Assembly: GCA_028622995.1 (NCBI GenBank) | Contig: JAJQJQ010000012.1 | Location: 1 to 64,000, forward strand | Length of the DNA stretch: 64,000 nucleotides | Origin: Panagrolaimus kolymaensis | Lineage: Eukaryota; Nematoda; Chromadorea; Rhabditida; Panagrolaimidae | Reading direction: 5' to 3' | Part shown: piece by piece, positions 25,300 to 35,430 of the stretch | Layout of the letters: every line of letters begins with the position of its first letter | Position numbering within the stretch: the first letter of the stretch is position 1 | Notes under the pieces: generated by a model | Database searches by the model: none | What the model was told of the DNA's origin: nothing | What the model saw: only the letters and a program-made list of their open reading frames with translations | Position numbers and translations under genes: made by a program

Positions 25300-27175
25300 T
25301 TAGAAAGGTCCATTTTGAACGCGTTTAGCTGCAGCAACCAAGGCGGGTAAAGTTTCTTCTGCTGTTGGCTTAATGAATTTTGCGGGAAGATCGAAACCAT
25401 ACCTTAAATACTTATTTATTATTAGAGGTGTTGTTTGATGAATAACTCACCATTGATCATCATCATTATCACCATCACCGGGGCGAAGTTCAACGGTGTA
25501 AACATATTTAATTCCAATGCTCTTACTGTAATCATCCGAAGCTCCAGAAGCGGGGTCTATAAACAAACGAAAATCAGACTTTTCAAAAAAGTATGCGACA
25601 TACACAATGCATCACCACTGTCACCAACAACGTATTGAGTTCCATGGACATTTTTAATTGCAATGTACATTTCGTTTCCAAGAGCTTTCTAAAAAACATA
25701 GAGTTACGATGTCAGATTAAAGTGCAATTCAATAACAAACCAAATCATTAACATCTGGAGGATATTGACCAGTTGCATAACCCCATGGATAAAGGATATC
25801 TTCTCCATAAGAATGAAGGGTCAAATAAGCTTTAATTGAATTGTTATTAGGGTTAAGGAAACCCATTAAATTTCTTGCTTCAACTTCTGAGGATGCTGAT
25901 GGACCAGCATATGTTTCACTAAAAGGGTGTTATTATAAGATTGTGTCAGATATCAAAAAATAATTTTACCTGCATGGATTAGTGCTTGCGCCAGCAACCA
26001 TCCATTTGAAAGGGAAATTTCGGTTTAAATCAACTCCATAACAGTTTTGAACAGGGCCTGAACGGTTTTTACGCCAATTACGATCATTGGTACGTGAATA
26101 TTCATAGCCATCGGGATTGAGACATGGTGCAACATAAATATCAATGTTTTTAAGCAAAGCAGTGTAAGATGAATTTGTTACAAACTATAAAAAATATTCA
26201 TTTTTTCATGGAATTCTTACAATTGAGAAATGCTTACTTGATTGATAGCATAAAGAGCAGTGGCTTCAGAAATCCACTCACGGGCGTGACTATAAAGTGA
26301 CACAAATAATTTTTTTTGAAAGCATTGAAATCAAGAAACTTACATTCCAGCATCAATCCAAAGAGCATTTTTGGCTGCTTTTGTTGTTGATGGATAACCA
26401 ATCTATAACATTTACATTTAACGACGCTGGAAGGGATTTAAGGCTTTTATTTACCTTCAAAAATTGGGTATCTCTATTTCCATGACTTTTTCCTAAACTT
26501 GCAATTGAAACAAAATCTGGATATTTTGCTGCAACAGCTTGAATGTAGCCCATAATCTTAAATTTATAAACATCATGAAAAGCATTTAAAAAAAGAAAGT
26601 CATACATCAGCAAATGGATGATATTGATAAAAATCAAAGCTATCTGGATCAACGGCAGCAACGGATTTATAAGCGAGAACATCCATTCGATCTTGGGCAA
26701 CACGTCTAAATCCGAGTGTATGTATTTACAAGTAAAAGAATGTTGGGCATCCTTACTTTCCAATATCACGAACTTTCATGATAGGGATCATGCTGTTTTG
26801 TTTTAAATATGAAACCAAGTTGCGTGCATGAGTTGGTGGAGTAAGAATATCAACGGCTTTACCAACTTTGGATGGAGCTTTCCAGAAATCAAACTAAAAC
26901 ATGCTTGTATAATAGCTGCCGAAGAAATATAAAGTGTAAACTTACTTCATGATTAAAGGTTTCACTCAATTTGAAGAGAGTAATTAACTGCTCTTCGGTG
27001 TGGGGAATAGCGCGAAAAACTGAATATCTGAAAACCAAAACCTTCTTGTTTAATAATATTTTACTACAAAGCTTGCTTACCCTTGATAAGTAACGTAATC
27101 CGATTCATGCTTAGGTAAAACTGCAGCATTCAATCCAATGATCGACAACGAAATCAAAAGAATCACGTGCCTCAT
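25300..27175 (-). CDS. Secreted zinc carboxypeptidase (M14A)
   Basis: Exons: 27081-27175, 26946-27027, 26757-26893, 26606-26705, 26455-26556, 26344-26402, 26238-26289, 25970-26184, 25741-25918, 25604-25688, 25451-25556, 25300-25402; 437 aa. A signal peptide (MRHVILLISLSIIGLNAA) precedes an activation pro-region of about 100 residues and the M14 domain. Zinc ligands are His and Glu in HAREW (about 193 and 196) and His in TLHSYG (about 316). The catalytic Glu is in TVELRPGD (about 391). Substrate-site residues DLNRNFPF and CNPDGYEYS-like segments are present. The enzyme removes C-terminal residues from peptides outside the cell; metazoan relatives act in digestion or cuticle formation. All catalytic residues are intact and all twelve exons keep phase. 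Confidence 0.95.
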
Positions 27176-27537
27176 TTTTTTGTACGATTGCTTTCTTTTC
27201 CAAAAAAATGCAATCAAGAATGACCACAACGAATGAAATTCAGAGCTTTTTTATCAGAAAAAATATTTTTTTTATTACTTTTTCTATTACAGCTAAATTA
27301 TTTTTAAGGACGTATTTTCTTCTTTCTTATTCTACTGATAAAAAAATGGTTCCGGACTTTCTTTCAAAAACACAACTGCACCAAACATCTTTTAATTAGT
27401 TTTTTTGTTTGAAGCAATCGAATCGAAGCCAATTTATTTAAAAAGAAATGTCTTGAACTTTTTTATAAAATAATAACAATCAAAGAAGAAATAAAAGCTT
27501 TAAACTTTAAAAAGTTGAATCAACAGAAAAAAAAGTG

Positions 27538-29014
27538 CTACAATTTTAACAAATATTTATCGATTAATTCATCAACAGCTCGACGATGCTCTTTGCTTTT
27601 TTGTTGATTTAGACTGAAATAAATAGGAAAGTATTAGCTATCAAATTGGTTGAAAAAACAAAAACAAACTAATAGGATTATAAAGAAGAAAAATGAAAAA
27701 CAAGAAGTTTTAAATATTCTTGGGTTTTTAAAGAAATATCTAATATCAAAATTTTTTGGAAGCTTTGTTTCGAGATCGATTTTTAAATCCAGTTGTGAAA
27801 AAAGCCTTGTGATTGTTGTTATTGATGGCTAAAAAATAAACATACTTTTTCACACTTTTTAGTTTTCTCAATTCATCTTTCAATGCGGCATTTTCTGCTC
27901 GTGTTGATTCAATAATAGCTTTTTGTTCTTTGATTAAAGCATTAACTTCATCATCACCAAAATAATCAAAATCTGCATCAAGCGCCTATAACAAATTCAA
28001 CTTATTCGATCTTACATGCTTGTAATATTTCCCAAACCTTTTGCCTTAAAACAGCTATTTCTTCAGTTAAATTTCGAATTCGTTCATTTAAAAATATTTT
28101 CTTTTTTGTTAATATTCCAACATCCGTTTGCAATTTTTTACAATGTGCTTCGAGAAGCGTTGTTTTCATGGAAAAACTTTCTTCTATTACCGCAAGCCTT
28201 TCCTCGGCTTCTTTCTTTTCCATTAAAGCTTTATTTCTTTCTGAACTTTTATCTCCGACTTCCTTTAATAAATCTTCTATTCGAATTTTCATTTCATTTT
28301 GAAATTGATTTGATGCATACCGGGTTCGCGCAAGCTATAAATTTGGGAACTAATTATCAAAAGTTGCTTTTAAGGAAAAAAGTAAAACTGAATTATGGGA
28401 TTACCTCATTTTCAAGTTCACCAATAACTTGATATTTTCTTTGTTCGCTTCGTTTTACTTCAAATAATTCATCTTGGAGCCTTTTAGCTTCAACTCTCTC
28501 ATTTTCCAATAAATTATGCATTTCAAAAAGTGATTGACTTGCAGGGGAAAATCCAAGTTGAGTATCTCTCATTTGTTTAATCTCAGAACTCAACGATGTA
28601 TTCTTTTCCTAAAAAACAAAAAATGAGTGCTTTCTTCATCCAAAAAATTATGTGACATTGACCAACCTGAAGTAATTCCATAATATCCACGGATTCTTTT
28701 AATTTATTTTTCATTTCAATTAATAATTTTTGATTTGCTGACAATGCTTCGGAAACAACATTATCATCATCGGTTTCACTTTCATTTTTAGAAAGCAATG
28801 CTTCTTCCAACTGTTTAGAAAGTTCTTCAATCACATCATCTTGTTTTTTAATGAGTTCTAAAAGTTCCAAATTTGTTGGAACTTCTTTGGCTGTTGTAGC
28901 AGACGCAGAATAAGCAATAGCAACTTCAAAACCTTTTGGAGCTAAAAAAAGAAAAAAAAATTATGACATCAAAAAATTATGTATACCAAAAAACTTACAT
29001 GAAATTAGAGACAT
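27538..29014 (-). CDS. Coiled-coil protein, possible dynein-adaptor-like
   Basis: Exons: 28999-29014, 28667-28941, 28405-28608, 28038-28334, 27846-27985, 27538-27613; 335 aa. From residue about 35 to the end nearly everything is heptad-rich Glu/Lys/Leu coiled coil, apart from a break at GFSPASQSLFEM (about 110-122) and an acidic spot DADFDYFGDDE (about 268). A segment ALSANQKLLIEMKNKL (about 75-90), followed by SLFEM, loosely recalls the CC1-box plus Spindly motif of dynein adaptors (BICD, Spindly). The spacing is short and the AAxxG signature is incomplete, so this is only a suggestion. The very short first exon (MSLIS) was chosen because its phase fits. It is divergent from the small membrane gene 235 bp away. 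Confidence 0.75.
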
Positions 29015-29248
29015 TTATTTGTTTATTATTTTCTTTATTTTATTGGCGCAGAAAAACATGTTTTTTTTTTGCCGACGTAGTTGTCGCTTGCTTTTGGTTG
29101 CAAAGCTTGTTGCTAATGACGACGACCGTCATTTTTTGCAGTGCTTCTATCTTGCAAATAAATGGCTTATGCTTTTCATTGAGTTTATTTTAACTATTTT
29201 CATTTTTTGATACCGTTTGTTTTTCATTTTTAATAAACTAAAAAAACG

Positions 29249-29494
29249 ATGGAAGAATTTATTTCAAATAAAACTGCAGCTATGTCATCTTTGATTTCTT
29301 CGATAAATGTTACTAATGATTTGCAAGATTTGAATACTACAATCTCGAGTATTACACCGTACCTTTTATTATTTTGCTTTTTATTTTTGGCAATTTTAAT
29401 ATGTGTCGCAGTAAATACTAATAATGGTTCTTCAAGAAATCGAAATTGTCAGAGACGGAGCAGAAGCGGGTCGGTGTTAATTGATACTTTTTAA
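29249..29494 (+). CDS. Small single-pass membrane protein
   Basis: An intronless open frame of 81 codons. It has an Asn/Ser/Thr-rich outside segment with NKT, NVT and NTT glycosylation sequons, one hydrophobic helix at about residues 38-56 (PYLLLFCFLFLAILICVAV) and a short Arg/Ser-rich cytoplasmic tail (RNRNCQRRSRSGS). This layout is biased enough to be a real protein. No family is recognised. A GTAAGT donor just after the stop could mark a 3' UTR intron. Confidence 0.5.
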   Translation: MEEFISNKTAAMSSLISSINVTNDLQDLNTTISSITPYLLLFCFLFLAILICVAVNTNNGSSRNRNCQRRSRSGSVLIDTF

Positions 29495-29741
29495 ATATGT
29501 AAGTTTTCATATAAAAAATTTATAAAGCTTTTTAAATTGAATCGATTGAGATAGTTTTTTTGATTGCTTTCTTTTACATAACAATAATAGTTTAAAATTT
29601 AACAACAATGAAAATGCATTAGTGACAATAGAAATATTTTCCTTTTTTATGATTTTTTTAAAGTTCTCAAAATTTTTCTTCCAACATTGATTTTTAACAC
29701 TTTTTAAATTCTCTAAATCATTGCATTTTTTAGGATTTTGG

Positions 29742-30435
29742 ATGTCTCAAAAACTTTTTATAATTTTCTTTGCTGCCATTTTTTGTTTAATAAGTGTGAC
29801 AGCAGCATGTAAGCCATTACCTGAATTTGGAAAATCCATAATTAATTCTTTTAGTGTGTAATCCACCCGATTACCATTCTCTGATTTACATGTCTGGAAA
29901 TATTAGTACTAAATTTGATGTTCAACACGTGAATAGTATTTTTTGAAGTTTAAAATTTTAAAGGGTTGATTAAACCTAAAATTTGCAGAATCATGTCAAT
30001 GTGATCATGGAAAAACATATTTCTTTCCAAAGAAACTTACCAAAAACGTTAACCTTTTACTTATCACTGAACAGTAATTTTTATAATTTTTCGCGCAATT
30101 TTTTATTGTAAAATGCATTATTTTTAAGATTTGATATTTTAACAATGTGCCAAAATCTTTGCCTTTGTGATGTTAATCAAAATTGTTATATTTATAAAAA
30201 TCATGACGAGAGAAATAGTATTTATTTGTTTTCATATTGTGATAAAGGAAAAAATGAATGCAATATGAGACTTTTCAATCAAGGAACAGATTTACAAAAT
30301 GTTATAACCGGAGAAATTATGTATCAGCGAAATCAATTCGACTTACATGAATTGCAAAAGCCTTTAACTGATCCATCATTTTTGAAAATAAATAAAATTA
30401 GTTGTAATGGTTGCAATTTTATTCAAGATTGTTAA
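29742..30435 (+). CDS. Secreted cysteine-rich protein
   Basis: Exons: 29742-29808, 29855-29935, 29989-30073, 30129-30435; 179 aa, phases 1, 1 and 2, all matching. A signal peptide (MSQKLFIIFFAAIFCLISVT) precedes a mature chain with about a dozen cysteines, in patterns CQC, CQNLCLC and CNGCNF, and no membrane segment. The TTTTTTAG nine bases upstream of the ATG could be a trans-splice acceptor. I do not recognise a family. The cysteine spacing suggests an extracellular disulfide-bonded fold. It ends 68 bp from the 3' end of the SRP RNA gene on the other strand. Confidence 0.68.
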
Positions 30436-30493
30436 ATTCGTATAACTTTAAATTAAAAAAAACTTTCAAAAAATTTTAAATGTTAAAAAAAAT

Positions 30494-30502
30494 AAAAAAA
30501 AA
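30494..30502 (-). terminator. RNA polymerase III T-run terminator
   Basis: A run of nine T on the minus strand directly follows the 3' end of the SRP RNA, as expected for polymerase III termination. Confidence 0.75.
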
Positions 30503-30801
30503 GATTTGGGTCTGAGCGTATTGCGATGGCTCCTATTGAAGAATTACTCACATTCGCTATCCGATCACTGTCTGTCCGCGACGAGTTTTGCCTGCTTCCT
30601 TTCGGACCTCGGCCGGTTCCTCGTTCTTTGAACAACCGGATGAAAGTGAACTCCTTCACTCACACCCTGTTGAACGCACAGCTTGACCAGGACGAACGCG
30701 TCACCGCAATTCATTCCAACAGAAGGACTCCACCTCGCAGCCCATCCGCCAAACCCTGCCACGAAGAAGCTCGTTTACAAGTGCTCGCCACAACACCCGG
30801 C
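30503..30801 (-). ncRNA. SRP RNA: Signal recognition particle RNA (7SL)
   Basis: On the minus strand this GC-rich 299-nt block starts GCCGGGTGTTGTGG and ends CAGACCCAAATC before a T-run, matching the ends of metazoan 7SL. Its 3' half carries the most conserved part of SRP RNA, the helix 8 / SRP54 site: GAACCGGCC, then AGGTCCGAAAGGAAGCAGG with a GAAA loop, then CAAAACTC, in the same order and spacing as animal 7SL. The RNA scaffolds the particle that targets secretory ribosomes to the endoplasmic reticulum. The plus-strand open frame over it (30526-30819) is not a protein gene; its GC content and codon use differ from every gene nearby. Ends are approximate. Confidence 0.92.
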
Positions 30802-31169
30802 GACCACTCACATTTTTAATTCAAAAGAAAAGGAACGGAATAATTTTTGGAAAAAATGAATGATTGTTTTTGTCTTTTTTAGAAACATTTATAAATGAAA
30901 AATAAAAAATTTTTTTGATATTTCGATAGAAAAAAGTGTGGAGAATTTGATGATATAAAAATTGAGAACTTTTGTTTAGTTTTTTAAGGTGAAAATTGTG
31001 TTTACAAAACATGGAAAAAATAAAGTAACGAATGGTAGAATTTTGCTTGAATTTTTTTAAATTTAAATTAATCTTGAGCTATTAAAAAACATATAATCTT
31101 CGATTTATTTATAGAAACTTTTTAGCTTAATAGAAGCTGTTGGATAGACAACAGAAAATTAATTTTTAT

Positions 31170-32810
31170 TTAATTTGATATGTGATAAATTTTACTAATA
31201 TGATTTGAAGGGGGTGAAGTTGAATTAACTATGGCTCCACGACGCTTAAAAATTTCTTTAATTCTTGTTCGATATGGTGTAATTACAAAACATGCAGCAA
31301 TGGGATTCACCATAGGAATCCAACCAAGGAAAAATGAAAAAAATAATGACACATTTTGATTTTCTATTTGTAAAAAAGTCATTATTAATAAAGAAGCAAC
31401 AGGAATATTTGCAATTAAAAATGGTCCAATTGCCTAAAATAAATATTTATTTTTGGTTGTAAGACAAAGTTCCAGGGAATCTCGAGCGAAGCGATAACTT
31501 ACTTGAATGATAAGAGTTTTGTGAAGTTGCTTGCTTAAAATTTTAGTTCCAGAATAATGATTTACATGTGTATGTAAAGTTTTAGTAATAATTAAATTAA
31601 AATAAATTACAAAACCATAACTAATCGAAGTTATAGCAAATATAAAACCATATGGAACAAAAAATGACACAGTATTCTAAAACAAATTTTCTTTAATCAT
31701 AAATTCGCTAAAATTAAAAATTATTTACTATTTTAGATGCAACAAAAACTGGTCCATTATTATATTCTTGAAGCCAAAATTCTGTTTGAGTTGCAGATTT
31801 ATAAGTTTCAGTCAATTCCGAAATTGGTGGAAAACACCATGACAAAAGCACAAAAATTATAATGGATATTATAAATAAAATTGAATATGGTTGTAATAAA
31901 TGTTTATATGTTATTATTTTATCCCTAAAAAATACTCATAATTTTCTTGAACTTGAAAAAAGCAAAAAATCAAAAGTTCAAAAGTAGCATTTTTGTGAAT
32001 TATCTTTGTCAAGCATAAAATTAATAAAATTTTTTAATTACGCGAATTATTAAAAAAATAATTTGTGCGTGACTTGGAAATAAAAATAAGCTTCAATTTT
32101 TTACGGTAATTGAGTTTCACTACAACAGACACTGACTTAATTATTAACTTTTTGTAACAAAGTTACTGTCTCAATTGTGTCACGTCTCAATTACTAACAA
32201 ATTAGGTTAGTTTGAAATTAGTCAGTTGTTGGTTAACCAAAAAATATTTGTAGCATAATTTCTCAATTTTTTTAGCTGAAAAAATTTATGTTTGAAAATT
32301 ACTGTCATAACCTGATACTGAAACAAAAATTATGCTACTAGCATACTTCAAAAATAAAAACATTGATGGGTAATAAATTTTAAGAAAAAAAGATACATAC
32401 TTGCAAATAACCAAATATCGAATATAAATGGGTATACAAACAGCATTCATATTTGTTATCATTATGGCACTACAAATGTGCATAATCACGCTTCCAACTG
32501 TAAAACCAAAAGAACTAAATGGGCTTCCAATAATTACATAAACAAAATGATCTTTTGCAAACACAAGCTAAAATTAAAATCTCGGTAAATTAAAAAAAAC
32601 TTTTTTAAAGATTTATACTGGAGCCATTGCAAATGTAAATAAAGCTAATAAAATATCCAATAAACAATTTGGAACTAAAACAATACTAATACGTTTCATA
32701 TTTATTTTATTTGTGGTTAAAATTAAATATAATAAAACGAAATTACAAAATATTGCTACCATTGGAGCTAACATATCATTGTATCGAAGAAGTTTCAACA
32801 ATATCGTCAT
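31170..32810 (-). CDS. Serpentine chemoreceptor (nematode Srd/Str-type GPCR)
   Basis: Exons: 32619-32810, 32401-32567, 31729-31924, 31503-31676, 31170-31433; 330 aa. Seven hydrophobic segments can be drawn. The third intracellular loop has the KQLHKTLIIQ pattern before helix 6 (AIGPFLIANIPVASLLI), and helix 7 ends in NPIAACFVITPYR, as in nematode seven-helix chemoreceptor families. The N-terminal helix with NFVLLYLIL favours Srd or Str but I cannot choose. It probably senses odorants or pheromones at neuronal cilia. All phases fit and the frame is intact. Confidence 0.82.
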
Positions 32811-34254
32811 GATTGCGAATGAATAAAAAAATATGTGCGTTTCTGAAAATTTAACTTACAATTTTGCAAAAAAATAATTTAAAGAAAGTTCATAGAAAGC
32901 ATGGAAACATATGTTAAGTAAATAGAATGAATATGAATAAATCTATATATCAACTTTATAGTTTAAAAGCTTTAGCATGGAAGTAACTCTTAAAAATATA
33001 TAACAAAGTTACAGCTGAAGCAGAAACAGTTATGTCAAGAAATAGAAATGCAAAAATATTGCATAAACATTAAAGATTTGCTTTCGAAATAATTTTTATT
33101 GTATCATCGAAATCTTTTTTTCGGGTACATAAAAGTATTTAGTAGCATTCATTTCCGCATTTTGACTAATTAAAAATAATGAAGAAAATTTTTTTAGCCA
33201 TAACTTTGCAATTATAACCTTTTAATATCGAAACAAAAAGAAATCCTAGGGCAATTCTGAGAATAATTAATTAGTTAATCATTCACACTTATGCTTCTCC
33301 TCAAGATGATTCAAAACAATTAATTAAAAAAGCTTTGCTTAAAAATTTTATGAACTGCTTTAAATGATTGAATTCTTGCGCTTTGAATAAAAAACCAAAA
33401 TGTTAGAAAGGGCACATTTTTATGTCGATTTGCTTCTAAAATATGGCAAACACGAATGATGGAAATAACGCAAGCGGCTTAAAAAATATTAATGAAAAAA
33501 GTTTTAATGGCATCGCAAAAATGTTGCTGAAAAAAAAATACTCTAAAAATCAAGAAACAACACCTCTAAATTGTAGCAACGAGGAAATGGGACCATATTT
33601 AACTAAAATGCTACAAAAAAAACTGATTTCTAATGTCTTATAAATAATTTTCCAACAAAAAATTGCTAATAAAGTTAAGGCATAATTTTATAAAATTTAA
33701 AAAACGATAATAAAATTGGGAAGCAGCAGCAGTCTTTGCACTTAGCGGTTTATGTATGATTTTTTGCATTTTTTAACTTTGAAATAAACCAATATTTTAT
33801 TTTACCTGCGCAGGTGAAAAATTAAATTAATGAAATTACATAATCATGAGAATATATTCAAGTAGGAAAGAAGGGTTTAACATTTAAATATGTTTGTTTA
33901 ATCATTATAAAAATGAATAAATTATTAGAATTTTTATAGCGTTCGTTTTCCAAAAAAAAAAAAGAAGTTTATACATAAATCAGCTGAAAAGTTTGATAAG
34001 AAAGAAGTATGAGTAATTGGGAAAAAAGGTTAATCGTCACCACATTTATTAAAAAATTTAAAAAATTAATGTCAAAAAACACACAGAAGATATTGTGCAA
34101 GAAATAATAAATGCACGCGAAGTAAATTTCTTTGGAGCTCTTTTTATTTATATTTTTTCATTGATGCTAGTAATTATCGTTGTCTTTTAAAAAATAAAAA
34201 AATAGCCAGACGCCATAGCAAGGGATCGCTTCATTTTATTTATAAAATATATGT
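32811..34254. other. Intergenic region, one doubtful small ORF
   Basis: AT-rich, mostly without features. The only noteworthy frame is 33443-33643 (plus), listed separately. It ends at the left edge of the inverted duplication. Confidence 0.5.
33443..33643 (+). CDS. Possible small hypothetical protein
   Basis: 66 codons from ATG to TAA, mixed composition (Asn, Lys, Leu, Met) and not the Lys/Phe repeats of random A/T frames. No signal peptide, membrane helix or known motif. It may be a chance frame. Confidence 0.25.
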   Translation: MANTNDGNNASGLKNINEKSFNGIAKMLLKKKYSKNQETTPLNCSNEEMGPYLTKMLQKKLISNVL

Positions 34255-34609
34255 TTTATTAAACTCAAAGTTATAACAACAACAACAAAAAGTAAATAAA
34301 GAAAGGCTATAAAAATTATTTCAACTCTCAATATTCACTTATCTTCCTTGATCACTGAAAACCAAAGAAAATAAAAACACTGTATTTTGACTCTTTTGTA
34401 AAAAAAATCGAAAAACTTCGTTATATTTCCACGCCAAAAAAAATTTCACATGAATTTATGCAAATTTAGCATTATTCAACATCATTTTCATGAGCCTCAA
34501 TTTTAGTACTTAAGCTTTTGCGAAACCATAATTTTCAAGCATTTTGCATTCGCACATCTTTGCTCAACTTGGTGACTACTCTTGGTGATCTCTCTCAAAA
34601 ATCAAAATC

Positions 34610-34954
34610 ATGTTTGGTCAACGCAGCTTCATCGTTCTCGCTTTCATCCTTCTTGCTCTTGGTCAACTTTCTCGTGCTGGTCCTGTTGTTAAGCGTGCTG
34701 TATGTTTTTTTTATTTCCATTATCTTTTTACATCTTATCGTTCTTATACTTTTTAGGCTGATGAAACAACTCCAGCTGTTCCAGATCAAACAGACGCTCA
34801 AACTCCAGCAGCAACAGAAACTGAAACTCCAGCAGCAACAGAACCAGCAGAACCAGCCGCAACCGATCCTGTTACCACAACAACTTCCTCTGCTACAACC
34901 TACATGGTCACAAGTGCTGCAATTATGGGTGCATTAGCAATTCAAATGTATTAG
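34610..34954 (+). CDS. Small Thr/Pro/Ala-rich GPI-type surface protein, copy 1
   Basis: Exons 34610-34699 and 34757-34954; 95 aa. It has a signal peptide (MFGQRSFIVLAFILLALGQL), then a Lys-Arg site (VVKRA), a short mucin-like chain of repeated TPAATE units, and a hydrophobic tail (TYMVTSAAIMGALAIQ) without basic residues after it, as in GPI-anchor signals. The likely product is a heavily O-glycosylated surface or secreted protein. The intron is 57 nt, phase 0. An identical protein is encoded at 54544-54888. The longer overlapping frame at 34518-34937 is a shadow in another frame. Confidence 0.75.
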
Positions 34955-35202
34955 AAAAAGAAATTTATCAATTATATAAAAATCATTTTCTATAATTTTT
35001 GTATTATGCATTTTAAACTGATGTAATAAAAAAATTTCTTTAACTCTTGTGTCTATTCTTTTTTCGTACTTCGGGGATTTGGGTTAACTTTGTAATTGGA
35101 CATTCAAGAAACTTTCATTAGATCCATCGCAGCTTTCTAAACTTTTGAATAATTCTGCAATCTGTAACTTTCTTCCAAACAAAAAAATGTAAGCGTTTCA
35201 AG

Positions 35203-35331
35203 ATGTTTCCATTTTTTTCAAATGTCAAAAACATATTTTCGTGCATTCAAAGGAGCTGTTGTAACATTTGTTTCACTTTCTGCGAGGAGAGAGATTTTTT
35301 TTGCCAATTTTTTATTTTATTTTGTAATTTA
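35203..35331 (+). pseudogene. Truncated first exon of the SAMHD1-like gene (duplication edge)
   Basis: This matches the start of the 54295-54098 exon of the SAMHD1-like gene up to the duplication breakpoint after TTTTGTAATTTA. It is one GA unit shorter, so its frame differs, and beyond the breakpoint the sequence is unrelated. It cannot produce the SAMHD1-like protein. Confidence 0.65.
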
Positions 35332-35430
35332 GCCAAAAAGAGTTTATTACCACAACATAATCAATTACGACAAAATTTCTCTGCTTTCTCAACTATTATC
35401 AAATCATTTGAAAGTATTTGTTTTTGAGAA

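Larger units (their letters stand above)
34255..35331 (+). repeat. Inverted segmental duplication, copy 1
   Basis: This 1,077-bp block matches 54165-55241 in reverse complement. The shared region starts at TTTATTAAACTCAAAG and ends at TTTTGTAATTTA, and the surface-protein gene inside is identical between copies including its intron. Differences are small: repeat length in an ACA run, one GA unit near 35290 and a few substitutions. This copy carries only the start of the SAMHD1-like first exon, so it is probably the derived one. Confidence 0.9.

Noticed and set aside
30526..30819. 97-codon plus-strand ORF, GC-rich, could look like a horizontally acquired gene
   Set aside because: The minus strand is the SRP RNA. 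The GC content comes from the RNA structure, not from transfer.
34518..34937. 139-codon ORF, repeated at 54561-54980
   Set aside because: It runs in another frame through the real two-exon surface-protein gene and its intron; the spliced frame has a proper signal peptide and tail.
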